From the NCBI RefSeq assembly GCF_003319185.1, contig NZ_QOHJ01000006.1, forward strand, positions 248,001-312,000: a stretch of 64,000 nucleotides of DNA, in the 5' to 3' direction. The DNA comes from Blastococcus sp. TF02A-30 (GTDB taxonomy: Bacteria > Actinomycetota > Actinomycetes > Mycobacteriales > Geodermatophilaceae). A model generated the notes under the pieces. The model had not been told where the DNA came from. It saw only the letters and a list, made by a program, of their open reading frames with translations, and did not search any database. This document shows, piece by piece, positions 1 through 9,733 of the stretch. The position numbers were made by a program, and so were the translations under genes. How positions within the stretch are numbered: the stretch's first letter is position 1; each line of letters begins with the position of its first letter.

Positions 1-1
1 C

Positions 2-817
2 GAGAAGCGCTGGGTCGCCCGCGGCGGCGCCCCGGGCGACGTGCTCGACATCGCCGTCTGGGCGGTGCCCTTCGGCATCGTCGGCGGCCGGATCTACCAC
101 GTGCTCACCACGCCGCGCCCGTACTTCGGCGAGGGCGGGGACCCGCTGCGCGCCTTCGCCATCTGGGAGGGCGGGCTCGGCATCTGGGGGGCCATCGCCC
201 TCGGCGGGGTCGGTGCCTGGATCGCCTGCCGCCGCCGCGGCATCCCGCTGCCGGCCTTCGCGGACGCGATCGCCCCCGGCCTGCTGGTCGCCCAGGCGAT
301 CGGCCGGCTGGGCAACTGGTTCAACAACGAGCTGTACGGGCGGGCCACCGACCTGCCCTGGGCGCTGACCATCTACGACTGGCGCGGCGGCCGGGCGGTC
401 GTGGGCGCCGACGGCGAGCCGGTGGTGCTGGGCACGTTCCACCCCACCTTCCTCTACGAGCTGCTGTGGAACCTGGCCGCGGCCGCGCTGGTCATCTGGG
501 CCGACCGCCGCTTCAAGCTCAGCCACGGCCGGGCCTTCGCCCTCTACGTCGCCAGCTACTGCGCGGGGCGGCTGTGGATCGAGCTCCTCCGGACCGACTA
601 CGCCGAGACGGTCCTCGGCGTGCGGCTCAACGTGTTCACCGCGGTCGTCGTCGGGCTGCTCGCCGTCGCCTACCTGGTCTGGCAGCGCGGCCGCCCGCGC
701 GAGGTGATCACCCGGGGCGCCGAGGCGGCGGCGGCCGAGGCCCCGGCCGAGGCGTCCTCGCCCGCGTCCCCGGCCTCCGGGGCCGGGCCGGAGCAGCCCC
801 GGCCGCCGGCCGGCTGA
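2..817 (+). CDS. lgt: Prolipoprotein diacylglyceryl transferase, 5' end missing
   Basis: Lgt is the inner-membrane enzyme that moves the diacylglyceryl group of phosphatidylglycerol onto the lipobox cysteine of prolipoproteins. The frame is open from base 2, so the N-terminus lies upstream of the window; the GTG at 41 is internal. The family signature is seen as GRLGNWFNNELYGRAT, preceded by VPFGIVGGRIYHV, and several hydrophobic spans follow. The C-terminus ends in an Ala/Glu/Pro-rich tail of about 35 residues, common in actinobacterial Lgt. The window also encodes likely lipoprotein substrates, the LivJ-like protein and the CapA-like protein. The call is secure; only the start is unknown. 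Confidence 0.95.
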   Translation, partial: EKRWVARGGAPGDVLDIAVWAVPFGIVGGRIYHVLTTPRPYFGEGGDPLRAFAIWEGGLGIWGAIALGGVGAWIACRRRGIPLPAFADAIAPGLLVAQAIGRLGNWFNNELYGRATDLPWALTIYDWRGGRAVVGADGEPVVLGTFHPTFLYELLWNLAAAALVIWADRRFKLSHGRAFALYVASYCAGRLWIELLRTDYAETVLGVRLNVFTAVVVGLLAVAYLVWQRGRPREVITRGAEAAAAEAPAEASSPASPASGAGPEQPRPPAG

Positions 818-1172
818 CCGCCGCCCGCGTCGTTCCGGACGACGACCGGTGTGATCCTGCCGACGCGCAGGATGTGATGTTCGCCGTCGCGGCCGGGGTG
901 TTACGGCTGTGTACCCTTTCGCCAGACCCGCCGGCGATCCTGGCCGGGTCACCCCGTCGGAACCGGGCCAGCGTCGCCCCGCGCACGACAGCCCCGCCGG
1001 TCACCACCCGGGGGGCTCGCGAGCAGTCGTCGGTGCCGGGGCGTACGTTGCCCCGGCCGCGGTGCGCTCTCCCCACGTGCTGCCTCCATCGCCGCCCTTG
1101 ACCCCCGGCCCGGGCACCCGCCCCGTCCGGTCCTCCTCCGAGGGCCGGCCGACCGCCGACGACGGGAGTGAC
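818..1172. other. Intergenic region upstream of gltB
   Basis: This 355-base gap lies between lgt and gltB. The gltB frame stays open across most of it, but I see no family-like protein sequence there. A TANNNT hexamer (TACCCT, 912-917) could be a -10 element but has no convincing -35. A GGGAG ribosome site lies just before the gltB ATG. It probably holds the gltBD promoter and a long leader; I find no clear riboswitch or operator. Confidence 0.4.
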
Positions 1173-4100
1173 ATGTCCGACCTCTCCGCCCCCGCCACCC
1201 GCGGCACCGCTGTCCCGTTCTCCGCCGTGCCCGCCGCCACCGGCCTGTACGACCCGGCGAACGACAAGGACGCCTGCGGCGTGGCCTTCGTGGCCGACGC
1301 CCGTGGCCGCCGCTCCCGCGACATCGTCGCGAAGGGGCTCACCGCGCTGCACAACCTGGACCACCGGGGTGCCGCCGGTGCCGAGCCGAACTCCGGTGAC
1401 GGCGCCGGCATCCTGACCCAGGTCCCCGACGCGCTGCTGCGCGCCTCGGTCGACTTCGACCTGCCGCCCCTGGGCGAGTACTCGGTCGGCATCGCGTTCC
1501 TCCCCGCCGACGACGCCGAGCGGGCCGCCCGCTACGAGGACGTCGCCCGGCTCGCGGAGGAGGAGGGCCTCACCGTCCTCGGCTGGCGCGAGGTGCCGAT
1601 CGACCCCGACGGTGCCGACCTCGGTCCGACGGCGCGCGCGGTCATGCCGCACTTCGCCCAGCTGTTCGTCGCCGAGACCATGGGTGCCCGCGCCGACGAG
1701 AAGGCCTTCGGCGGCAACGTCGAGTGCAACGGGGTCACCCGGCTTGAGCGCCGCTCCTTCGTGCTGCGCAAGCGGGCCGAGCGGGCCGCCGTCGACGCCG
1801 GCAGCTCCCTCTACATCGCCTCGCTGTCGTCGCGGACGATCACCTACAAGGGCATGCTGACCACCGACCAGCTGCCGCTGTTCTTCCCCGACCTGCGCGA
1901 CGAGCGCTACGAGTCGGCGATCGCGCTGGTGCACAGCCGGTTCTCGACCAACACCTTCCCGTCCTGGCCGCTGGCCCACCCGTTCCGCTTCATCGCGCAC
2001 AACGGCGAGATCAACACGATCAAGGGCAACCGGAACCGGATGCGGGCCCGCGAGGCCAAGCTGGCCACCGAGCTGTTCGACGGCCCGGCCGGTCCCGCCT
2101 CGGAGCTCGGCCTGGAGCGCATCTTCCCGGTCACCGCGAGCGACTTCAGCGACTCGGCGACCTTCGACGAGGTCCTCGAGCTGCTGCACCTGTCGGGCCG
2201 CTCGCTGCCGCACGCGGTGCTCATGATGATCCCGGAGGCCTGGGAGAACCACGACGAGATGGACCCGGCCCGCCGGGCCTTCTACCGGTTCCACTCCTCG
2301 ATCATGGAGCCGTGGGACGGGCCGGCCGCGGTCTGCTTCACCGACGGCACGCTCATCGGCGCCGTCCTCGACCGCAACGGGCTGCGCCCGGGCCGCTGGT
2401 GGCACACCAAGGACGACCTGGTGGTCCTCGCCAGCGAGGTCGGCGTGCTCGACATCCCGGCGGCCGACGTCGTCGCCAAGGGCCGGCTGCAGCCGGGCCG
2501 CATGTTCCTGGTCGACACCTCGTCGGGGCGGATCGTCTCCGACGAGGAGGTCAAGGGCGCGCTGGCCGCCGAGCACCCCTACGACGACTGGCTGCACGCC
2601 GGGCTGGTCCACCTGCCCTCGCTGCCCGAGCGCCGGCGCTCGCGGCCCAGCCACGAGTCCGTCGTCCGGCGCCAGGCGCTGTTCGGCTACACCGAGGAGG
2701 AGCTGCGGGTCCTCCTGCAGCCGATGGCCGCCTCGGGCGCGGAGCCGATCGGCTCCATGGGCACCGACACCCCCATCGCCGCCCTGTCGGACCGCTCGCG
2801 GTTGCTCTACGACTACTTCGGGCAGCTGTTCGCCCAGGTGACCAACCCGCCGCTGGACGCGATCCGCGAGGAGCTGGTCACCAGCCTGGGCCGCACCTTC
2901 GGTCCGGAGCAGAACCTGCTGCAGGCCAGCCCCGCCTCCTGCCGCCAGGTGTTCCTGCCGTTCCCCGTCATCGACAACGACGAGCTGGCCAAGATCCTGC
3001 ACATCGACGACGACGGCGACCTGCCCGGCTACGCCGCCGTCCGGATCACCGGCCACTTCGACGTCAACGGCGGCGGTCCCGCGCTGGCGCAGGCGGTCGA
3101 GGAGCTGCGGACCAAGGTCAGCAAGGCGATCTCCGCCGGCGCGCGGATCATCGTGCTGTCCGACCGCGACTGCGACGAGAAGCGCGCCCCGATCCCGTCG
3201 CTGCTGATGACCGCCGCGGTGCACCACCACCTGGTGCGGGAGAAGACCCGCATGGAGGTCGGGCTCGTCGTCGAGTCCGGCGACTGCCGCGAGGTGCACC
3301 ACGTCGCCCTGCTGCTCGGCTACGGCGCCGCCGCGGTCAACCCCTACCTGGCCTTCGAGTCGATCGAGGACCTCATCCGCGACGGCCACCTGACCGGTGT
3401 CGAGCCGGCCCAGGCCGTCCGCAACGTGGTCAAGGCGCTCGGCAAGGGCGTCCTCAAGGTCATGAGCAAGATGGGCATCAGCACCGTCGGCTCGTACACG
3501 ATGGCCCAGATCTTCGAGGCCGTCGGCCTGTCCAAGGACGTCGTCGACGAGTACTTCACCGGTACCTCCGCGCCCCTGGACGGCGTCGGCATCGACGTCC
3601 TGGCCGAGGAGGTGGCCATGCGCCACCGCCGGGCCTACCCGGAGAACCCGACCGAGACCGCGCACCGGCGGCTCGAGGTCGGCGGCGAGTACCAGTGGCG
3701 CCGCGAGGGCGAGATCCACCTGTTCAACCCCGAGACGGTGTTCCTGCTCCAGCACGCCACCCGCTCGCGGCAGTACGACGTCTTCCGCAAGTACACCGAG
3801 GCCGTCGACAAGCTCTCCGAGGACGCCGGCACGCTGCGCGGGCTCTTCACGCTGCGGACCGGCGTGCGCCCGCCCGTGCCGCTGGAGGAGGTCGAGCCGG
3901 TCAGCGAGATCGTCAAGCGCTTCCAGACCGGCGCGATGAGCTACGGCTCCATCTCGCAGGAGGCCCACGAGACCCTCGCCATCGCGATGAACCGGCTGGG
4001 CGGCAAGTCCAACACCGGTGAGGGCGGCGAGGACCCCGACCGGTTCACCCCGGACGAGAACGGCGACCTGCGCCGTTCGGCGATCAAGCAGGTGGCCAGC

Positions 4101-5828
4101 GGCCGGTTCGGCGTGACCAGCGAGTACCTGGTCAACGCCGACGACATCCAGATCAAGATGGCGCAGGGCGCCAAGCCCGGTGAGGGCGGCCAGCTGCCCG
4201 GCGGCAAGGTGTACCCGTGGGTGGCCCGCACCCGGCACTCGACGCCGGGCGTCGGCCTGATCAGCCCGCCGCCGCACCACGACATCTACTCGATCGAGGA
4301 CCTCAAGCAGCTCATCCACGACCTGAAGAACGCGAACGACCAGGCGCGGATCAACGTCAAGCTGGTCGCCGAGGTCGGGGTCGGCACGGTCGCGGCCGGC
4401 GTGAGCAAGGCGCACGCCGACCTGGTGCTCATCTCCGGCCACGACGGCGGGACCGGCGCGGCGCCGCTCACCTCGCTCAAGCACGCCGGCTCCCCGTGGG
4501 AGCTGGGGCTGGCCGAGACGCAGCAGACGCTGCTGGCCAACGGGCTGCGCGACCGGATCACCGTGCAGGCCGACGGCCAGATGAAGACCGGCCGCGACGT
4601 CGTCGTCGCCGCGCTGCTGGGCGCCGAGGAGTACGGCTTCGCGACCGCGCCGCTGGTCGTCTCCGGCTGCGTGATGATGCGGGTCTGCCACCTCGACACC
4701 TGCCCGGTGGGTGTCGCGACGCAGAACCCCGAGCTGCGCAGCCGGTTCACCGGCAGGCCGGAGTTCGTCGTCACCTTCTTCGAGTTCCTCGCGGAGCAGG
4801 TGCGCGAGTACCTGGCGGAGCTGGGCTTCCGCAGCCTGGACGAGGCGATCGGCCACGCCGAGCTGCTCGACACCCGGACGGCGGTCGACCACTGGAAGGC
4901 CGCCGGGCTCGACCTCAGCCCGCTGCTCGTCGTCCCCGAGCTGCCCGAGGGGACGCCGCTGCGGAAGGTGCGCGACCAGGACCACGGCCTGGACGTCGCC
5001 CTGGACCAGACGCTGATCCAGCTCTGCGAGGGCGCGCTGCTGGACGCGCGGCCGGTCAGCCTCGAGCTGCCGGTGCGCAACGTCAACCGCACCGTCGGCA
5101 CGATGCTCGGCTCGATGGTCACCCGCCGCTTCGGCGGCGAGGGCCTGCCGGACGGCACGATCGACCTGACCTTCGGCGGGTCGGCCGGCCAGTCCTTCGG
5201 CGCCTTCCTGCCGCGCGGCATCACCATGCGGCTCTACGGCGACGCCAACGACTACGTCGGCAAGGGCCTGTCCGGCGGGCGGATCGTGGTCCGGCCGTCG
5301 CGCGAGGCACCCTTCGCCGCGGAGGACAACGTGATCGCCGGCAACGTGATCGGCTACGGGGCGACCGGCGGCGAGATCTTCCTGCGCGGCCGGGTCGGGG
5401 AGCGGTTCTGCGTCCGCAACTCCGGGGCGCTCGCCGTCGTCGAGGGCGTGGGCGACCACGCGCTGGAGTACATGACCGGCGGTCGCGCGGTGATCCTGGG
5501 CGCCACCGGCCGCAACATCGCGGCCGGCATGTCCGGGGGCATCGGGTACGTGCTCGACCTGGCGAAGCACCGGGTCAACGGCGAGATGGTCGACATCGAG
5601 CCGCTGGACGGGGAGTCCGCGCAGTGGCTGCGCGACGTGCTGGTCCGGTACGCGGCGGAGACGGAGTCGACGGTGGCCCACGCGCTGCTGGCCGACTGGG
5701 GCCGCTGGTCGGAGCAGTTCAGCATCATCATGCCGCGCGACTACCGTCGCGCGCTCGAAGCCAAGCGCGCGGCCGAAGCGGCCGGCACCGACGTCGACGT
5801 CGCAGTTATGGAGGCGGCTCGTGGCTGA
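1173..5828 (+). CDS. gltB: Glutamate synthase (NADPH) large subunit
   Basis: The alpha subunit of GOGAT makes two glutamates from glutamine and 2-oxoglutarate in ammonia assimilation. The 1551-residue protein has the full family order. An N-terminal class II glutaminase domain has its nucleophile Cys35 in DACGVAF, with residues 1-34 as a removable propeptide. A central domain and an FMN-binding synthase domain follow, the latter with the 3Fe-4S cysteines in the [16 protein letters not shown] stretch near residue 1166. A C-terminal GXGXG beta-helix closes the protein. The ATG at 1173 is chosen because it follows GGGAG and gives a normal propeptide; the open frame further upstream has no family similarity. 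It overlaps gltD by 8 bases, implying coupled translation. Confidence 0.97.
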   Translation: MSDLSAPATRGTAVPFSAVPAATGLYDPANDKDACGVAFVADARGRRSRDIVAKGLTALHNLDHRGAAGAEPNSGDGAGILTQVPDALLRASVDFDLPPLGEYSVGIAFLPADDAERAARYEDVARLAEEEGLTVLGWREVPIDPDGADLGPTARAVMPHFAQLFVAETMGARADEKAFGGNVECNGVTRLERRSFVLRKRAERAAVDAGSSLYIASLSSRTITYKGMLTTDQLPLFFPDLRDERYESAIALVHSRFSTNTFPSWPLAHPFRFIAHNGEINTIKGNRNRMRAREAKLATELFDGPAGPASELGLERIFPVTASDFSDSATFDEVLELLHLSGRSLPHAVLMMIPEAWENHDEMDPARRAFYRFHSSIMEPWDGPAAVCFTDGTLIGAVLDRNGLRPGRWWHTKDDLVVLASEVGVLDIPAADVVAKGRLQPGRMFLVDTSSGRIVSDEEVKGALAAEHPYDDWLHAGLVHLPSLPERRRSRPSHESVVRRQALFGYTEEELRVLLQPMAASGAEPIGSMGTDTPIAALSDRSRLLYDYFGQLFAQVTNPPLDAIREELVTSLGRTFGPEQNLLQASPASCRQVFLPFPVIDNDELAKILHIDDDGDLPGYAAVRITGHFDVNGGGPALAQAVEELRTKVSKAISAGARIIVLSDRDCDEKRAPIPSLLMTAAVHHHLVREKTRMEVGLVVESGDCREVHHVALLLGYGAAAVNPYLAFESIEDLIRDGHLTGVEPAQAVRNVVKALGKGVLKVMSKMGISTVGSYTMAQIFEAVGLSKDVVDEYFTGTSAPLDGVGIDVLAEEVAMRHRRAYPENPTETAHRRLEVGGEYQWRREGEIHLFNPETVFLLQHATRSRQYDVFRKYTEAVDKLSEDAGTLRGLFTLRTGVRPPVPLEEVEPVSEIVKRFQTGAMSYGSISQEAHETLAIAMNRLGGKSNTGEGGEDPDRFTPDENGDLRRSAIKQVASGRFGVTSEYLVNADDIQIKMAQGAKPGEGGQLPGGKVYPWVARTRHSTPGVGLISPPPHHDIYSIEDLKQLIHDLKNANDQARINVKLVAEVGVGTVAAGVSKAHADLVLISGHDGGTGAAPLTSLKHAGSPWELGLAETQQTLLANGLRDRITVQADGQMKTGRDVVVAALLGAEEYGFATAPLVVSGCVMMRVCHLDTCPVGVATQNPELRSRFTGRPEFVVTFFEFLAEQVREYLAELGFRSLDEAIGHAELLDTRTAVDHWKAAGLDLSPLLVVPELPEGTPLRKVRDQDHGLDVALDQTLIQLCEGALLDARPVSLELPVRNVNRTVGTMLGSMVTRRFGGEGLPDGTIDLTFGGSAGQSFGAFLPRGITMRLYGDANDYVGKGLSGGRIVVRPSREAPFAAEDNVIAGNVIGYGATGGEIFLRGRVGERFCVRNSGALAVVEGVGDHALEYMTGGRAVILGATGRNIAAGMSGGIGYVLDLAKHRVNGEMVDIEPLDGESAQWLRDVLVRYAAETESTVAHALLADWGRWSEQFSIIMPRDYRRALEAKRAAEAAGTDVDVAVMEAARG

Positions 5829-7311
5829 CCAGACCGGATTCCTCAAGTTCGACCGGGCGCTGCCGCCGCGCCGCCCCGTCGACGTCCGCATCCTCGACTG
5901 GAAGGACGTCTACCTCTCCCGGCAGAACGGGGAGGACGCCGTCTTCCCGGTGTCGGCCGTGCGCACGCAGGCCGCCCGCTGCATGGACTGCGGCATCCCG
6001 TTCTGCCACCACGGCTGCCCGCTGGCCAACCTGATCCCCGAGTGGAACGACCTGGCCCGCCGCGACGACTGGCGTACCGCGATCGAGCGGCTGCACGCGA
6101 CGAACAACTTCCCCGAGTTCACCGGGAAGCTGTGCCCCGCCCCGTGCGAGGGCTCCTGCGTGCTGAACCTGCAGGAGTCGCCGGTCACGATCAAGCAGAT
6201 CGAGTGGGAGATCATCGACCGCGCCTGGGACGAGGGCTGGGTCGAGCCGCAGGTCCCCGCCGAGCGGACCGGCAAGAAGGTCGCCGTCGTCGGCTCGGGT
6301 CCGGCCGGGCTGGCCGCCGCCCAGCAGCTGACCCGCGCCGGCCACGAGGTCACCGTCTACGAGCGGGCCGACCGGGTCGGCGGGCTGCTCCGCTACGGCA
6401 TCCCCGAGTTCAAGATGGAGAAGTCGGTCCTGGACCGGCGGCTGGACCAGATGCGCGGCGAGGGCACCCGGTTCGTCACCGGGGTCGAGGTGGGCAGCGG
6501 CCGGGACGGCGCCCCCAGCGCCGAGCAGCTCCGCGACGAGTACGACGCCGTCGTCCTCGCCGGTGGCGCGACCATCGGCCGCGACCTCCCGGCCCCGGGC
6601 CGCGAGCTGGCCGGCATCCACCTGGCCATGGAGTACCTGCCCTACGGCAACCGCCAGGCGCTCGGCGAGCTCGACGACCCGCCGATCAACGCCCACGGCA
6701 AGCACGTCGTGATCATCGGTGGCGGTGACACCGGCGCCGACTGCCTCGGCACCGCGCACCGGCAGGGGGCCGCCTCGGTCACCCAGCTGGAGATCATGCC
6801 GGCGCCGCCGGACCGCCGGGACCACGGCAGCAACCCGTGGCCGACCTACCCGATGATCATGCGGGTCTCCAGCGCCCACGAGGAGGGCGGCGAGCGGCTC
6901 TACTCGGTCAACACCGAGCGCTTCGAGGGCGACGAGCACGGCAACGTGCGCGCGCTGCTCATCCACGACGTGGAGCGGGTCGACGGCCGCTTCCAGAAGG
7001 TGGAGGGCTCCGAGCGGGAGCTGCCGGCGGACCTGGTCTTCCTCGCTATGGGGTTCACCGGGGCGCAGCGGGAGGGCCTGGTCGACGCGCTCGGGGTCGA
7101 CGTCGACGGGCGCGGCAACGTCGCGCGCGACGCGGAGTTCATGTCGACGGTGCCGGGCGTCTTCGTGGCCGGCGACATGGGCCGCGGGCAGTCGCTGATC
7201 GTGTGGGCGATCGCGGAGGGCCGCTCGGCGGCCGCCGCCGCCGACGCCTGGCTGACCGGCCGGTCGGCGCTGCCGCGACCGGTCACGCCGACGGCGGTCG
7301 CGCTCCGGTGA
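5821..7311 (+). CDS. gltD: Glutamate synthase small subunit
   Basis: The beta subunit of GOGAT takes electrons from NADPH through FAD and two 4Fe-4S clusters to the large subunit. The 496-residue protein has the N-terminal cluster cysteines ([13 protein letters not shown] near residue 54, then CPAPCEGSC). It also has the FAD Rossmann motif [10 protein letters not shown] near residue 160 and the NADPH motif GGGDTGADC near residue 300. The GTG start lies inside the end of gltB (8-base overlap), so the two subunits are translationally coupled. A GC-rich hairpin follows the gene at 7320-7371. Length and motifs are typical. Confidence 0.97.
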   Translation: MADQTGFLKFDRALPPRRPVDVRILDWKDVYLSRQNGEDAVFPVSAVRTQAARCMDCGIPFCHHGCPLANLIPEWNDLARRDDWRTAIERLHATNNFPEFTGKLCPAPCEGSCVLNLQESPVTIKQIEWEIIDRAWDEGWVEPQVPAERTGKKVAVVGSGPAGLAAAQQLTRAGHEVTVYERADRVGGLLRYGIPEFKMEKSVLDRRLDQMRGEGTRFVTGVEVGSGRDGAPSAEQLRDEYDAVVLAGGATIGRDLPAPGRELAGIHLAMEYLPYGNRQALGELDDPPINAHGKHVVIIGGGDTGADCLGTAHRQGAASVTQLEIMPAPPDRRDHGSNPWPTYPMIMRVSSAHEEGGERLYSVNTERFEGDEHGNVRALLIHDVERVDGRFQKVEGSERELPADLVFLAMGFTGAQREGLVDALGVDVDGRGNVARDAEFMSTVPGVFVAGDMGRGQSLIVWAIAEGRSAAAAADAWLTGRSALPRPVTPTAVALR

Positions 7312-7319
7312 GCGGCAGC

Positions 7320-7371
7320 GGCCCGGGTCGTCCCGAGGTCGGTCCCCGACACGCGGGGCCTGACCCGGGCC
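7320..7371 (+). terminator. Hairpin terminator after gltBD
   Basis: A 10-base arm (7320-7329) pairs perfectly with 7362-7371, and an inner CCCC/GGGG pairing (7344-7347 with 7355-7358) lies in the loop. There is no T-tract, as is usual in high-GC actinobacteria. It separates gltBD from the pyk promoter. Confidence 0.5.
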
Positions 7372-7398
7372 GCTCCGACGGACAGTTCGTCTAGCCAC

Positions 7399-7404
7399 TA
7401 GCGT
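7399..7404 (+). promoter_or_regulatory. -10 element of pyk, likely leaderless
   Basis: TAGCGT ends 7 bases before the pyk ATG at 7412, and the gap holds no purine-rich ribosome site. The spacing puts the transcription start on or next to the A of the ATG. Confidence 0.55.
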
Positions 7405-7411
7405 TATCCCC

Positions 7412-8827
7412 ATGTCCCGACGCGCCAAGATCGTCTGCACCCTCGGTCCGGCGACCGGCTCCCTCGAGCAGGTCACCGCCCTCGTCGAGGCGGGGATGGA
7501 CGTCGCCCGGCTCAACTTCAGCCACGGCGCGCACGCCGACCACGCCACCTCCTACCGGCTGGTGCGCGAGGCGTCGGACCGCACCGGCCGCGCCGTCGCC
7601 ATCCTCGCCGACCTGCAGGGCCCCAAGATCCGGCTCGGCACCTTCGCCGACGGCCCCGTCGAGTGGCCCACCGGCAGCCAGGTGTGCATCACGGTCGAGG
7701 ACGTCCCCGGCACCGCCCAGCGCGTGTCCACCACGTACAAGGACCTCGCCAACGACGTCGTCGTCGGCGACCGGCTGCTCGTGGACGACGGCAAGCTGGC
7801 CCTCACGGTGGTCCGCGTGGAGGGCCCCGACGTCTTCTGCCTGGTGGTCGAGGGCGGCCCGGTCTCGAACAACAAGGGCCTGTCGCTGCCCGGCGTGGCC
7901 GTGAGCGTCCCCGCCCTGTCCGACAAGGACGAGGAGGACCTGCGCTTCGCCCTGCACCTGGGCGTCGACTTCATCGCGCTGTCCTTCGTCCGCTCCGCCG
8001 CCGACGCGGAGCTGGTGCGCGAGATCATGCGCCAGGAGGACGTCGAGGTCCCGGTCATCGCCAAGCTGGAGAAGCCCGAGGCGGTCGAGCGGCTCGAGGA
8101 GATCGTCGAGGCCTTCGACGGGCTGATGGTCGCTCGCGGTGACCTCGGGGTCGAGCTCCCGCTGGAGCAGGTGCCGCTGGTGCAGAAGCGGGCCATCCAG
8201 GCCGCCCGCGAGCGCAACCGCCCGGTCATCGTGGCCACCCAGATGCTCGAGTCGATGATCCAGAACTCGCGGCCGACCCGCGCCGAGGCCTCCGACGTCG
8301 CCAACGCGGTGCTCGACGGCGCGGACGCGGTCATGCTCTCCGGCGAGACGTCGGTGGGCGCCCACCCGATCGCCGCGGTCCGCACGATGGAGCGGATCAT
8401 CGACGCGGTCGAGAGCGACGACGTCAGCGTGCCGGAGATCCTGCGGCGCTCGCGGTCCCGGTCCGGGGCGATCGTCCGCGCGGCCAAGGACGTCGGCGAG
8501 GCGCTGGAGGTCAAGGCCCTGGCCACCTTCACCCAGACCGGCGAGACCGCCCGCCGGCTCGCCGCGCTGCACCCCCGGCAGCCGCTGCTGGCGTTCACCG
8601 TCGACGCACGGGTGCGCAGCCAGCTCGCCCTGTCCTGGGGCGTGGAGACCTTCCTCGTCCCGCAGGTCGAGCACACCGACGACATGGTCGAGCAGGTGGA
8701 CTTCTCGCTGCTGTCGATCGGCCGGCTCAAGGTCGGCGACCGGGTCGTCGTCGTCGCCGGCAGCCCGCCCAACACCGTCGGCTCGACCAACCTGATCCGC
8801 GTGCACGAGGTGGGCACCGACTCGTGA
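7412..8827 (+). CDS. pyk: Pyruvate kinase
   Basis: This cytosolic glycolytic enzyme converts phosphoenolpyruvate and ADP to pyruvate and ATP. The 471-residue protein has the expected barrel motifs: ARLNFSHG near the N-terminus, the catalytic lysine region IAKLEKPEA, the metal and phosphoenolpyruvate site MVARGDLGVE, and ATQMLESM. A normal C-terminal domain with an allosteric-type fold follows. The start is fixed by RRAKIVCTLGP directly after the Met and by a -10 hexamer only 7 bases upstream. The stop overlaps the next gene's GTG by 4 bases, so pyk and the thioesterase are probably cotranscribed. Confidence 0.97.
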   Translation: MSRRAKIVCTLGPATGSLEQVTALVEAGMDVARLNFSHGAHADHATSYRLVREASDRTGRAVAILADLQGPKIRLGTFADGPVEWPTGSQVCITVEDVPGTAQRVSTTYKDLANDVVVGDRLLVDDGKLALTVVRVEGPDVFCLVVEGGPVSNNKGLSLPGVAVSVPALSDKDEEDLRFALHLGVDFIALSFVRSAADAELVREIMRQEDVEVPVIAKLEKPEAVERLEEIVEAFDGLMVARGDLGVELPLEQVPLVQKRAIQAARERNRPVIVATQMLESMIQNSRPTRAEASDVANAVLDGADAVMLSGETSVGAHPIAAVRTMERIIDAVESDDVSVPEILRRSRSRSGAIVRAAKDVGEALEVKALATFTQTGETARRLAALHPRQPLLAFTVDARVRSQLALSWGVETFLVPQVEHTDDMVEQVDFSLLSIGRLKVGDRVVVVAGSPPNTVGSTNLIRVHEVGTDS

Positions 8828-9705
8828 GCACGGGGACGGGGGAGACGCAGGCCGCAGCGCTGACGGCGGTGCTCGAGCTCGAGGAGCGCGAGCCCGACGT
8901 CTTCGTGGGGCGGACCCCCCGTACCCCGCTGCAGCGCATCTTCGGCGGCCAGGTGGCCGGTCAGGCGCTGATGGCGGCGACCCGCACCCTGCCGGAGGGG
9001 CGCGGGGTGCACTCGCTGCACTCCTACTTCCTCCGGCCCGGCGACCCGCACGAGGAGATCCGGTACGCCGTCGAGCGGATCCGCGACGGCCGGACCTTCA
9101 CCACGCGCCGGGTCGTGGCCTGGCAGCGGCGGCGCGGGGAGGACGTCGCGATCTTCGCCCTCACCGCCGACGCGTCGGCGGGGGAGGAGCCGGTGGCCGA
9201 GCACGCCCTCCCCATGCCCGACGTGCCGGCTCCGGAGAGCCTGCCGACCCTCGCCGACCTGGTGGCCAGCCGCGGCGAGGAGGCACGCGCGGCGCTCACC
9301 ATCAGCCAGGCGGTCGAGCAGCGGCTGCTCGAGGACCCGTTCGACCCCCGCCCGAAGAGCTACCCGGCCACGAAGAGCTGGGTCTGGATGCGGGTGTCCG
9401 GCCGGCTGCCCGAGGAGCAGTCGGTGCACGACGCGGCGCTGACCTTCGTCAGCGACCTCACGCTGCTCTCCGCCGGTCTGGCCCGCCTGGGCGGCGGCTG
9501 GGGCGGCAAGTACGTGGGCTCCAGCCTCGACCACGCCGTCTGGTTCCACCGCCCCGTGCGGGCCGACGAGTGGTTCCTCTACGAGACCGACAGCCCGGCC
9601 GCCTCCGCCGGGCGGGCGCTGTGCACCGGGCAGATCTGGGCGGCCGACGGCACGCACGTGGCGAGCGTCGCGCAGCAGGGCCTCATCCGCTCGCTCGAGG
9701 CCTGA
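8824..9705 (+). CDS. tesB: Acyl-CoA thioesterase II (TesB type)
   Basis: TesB-family enzymes hydrolyse medium- and long-chain acyl-CoA to free fatty acid and CoA. The 293-residue length fits the double-hotdog architecture. FGGQVAGQALMAA near residue 40 and SLHSYFLRPGDP near residue 65 mark the first hotdog, and the second contains DHAVWFHRP and ends with GTHVASVAQQGLIR. The GTG start overlaps the pyk stop, so translation is coupled. It runs into a perfect palindrome shared with the convergent decarboxylase gene. The physiological substrate is not visible from sequence. Confidence 0.92.
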   Translation: MSTGTGETQAAALTAVLELEEREPDVFVGRTPRTPLQRIFGGQVAGQALMAATRTLPEGRGVHSLHSYFLRPGDPHEEIRYAVERIRDGRTFTTRRVVAWQRRRGEDVAIFALTADASAGEEPVAEHALPMPDVPAPESLPTLADLVASRGEEARAALTISQAVEQRLLEDPFDPRPKSYPATKSWVWMRVSGRLPEEQSVHDAALTFVSDLTLLSAGLARLGGGWGGKYVGSSLDHAVWFHRPVRADEWFLYETDSPAASAGRALCTGQIWAADGTHVASVAQQGLIRSLEA

Positions 9706-9707
9706 GG

Positions 9708-9733
9708 GCCGGTCAGCCCGCGGGCTGACCGGC
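9708..9733. terminator. Bidirectional terminator hairpin, tesB / decarboxylase
   Basis: A perfect 26-base palindrome (9708-9720 pairs with 9721-9733) lies between the two convergent genes. It overlaps the last codons and stop of the minus-strand gene, so it can end transcription from both sides. Confidence 0.6.

Noticed and set aside
909-1172. Upstream in-frame extension of gltB
   Set aside because: The added residues have no resemblance to GltB propeptides, and the ATG at 1173 has a good ribosome site.
708-5891. A 1727-codon open frame on the minus strand opposite gltB
   Set aside because: It is antisense to the well-supported gltB and reads as His/Asp/Val/Arg-rich low-complexity sequence, which high GC at third positions creates opposite real genes.
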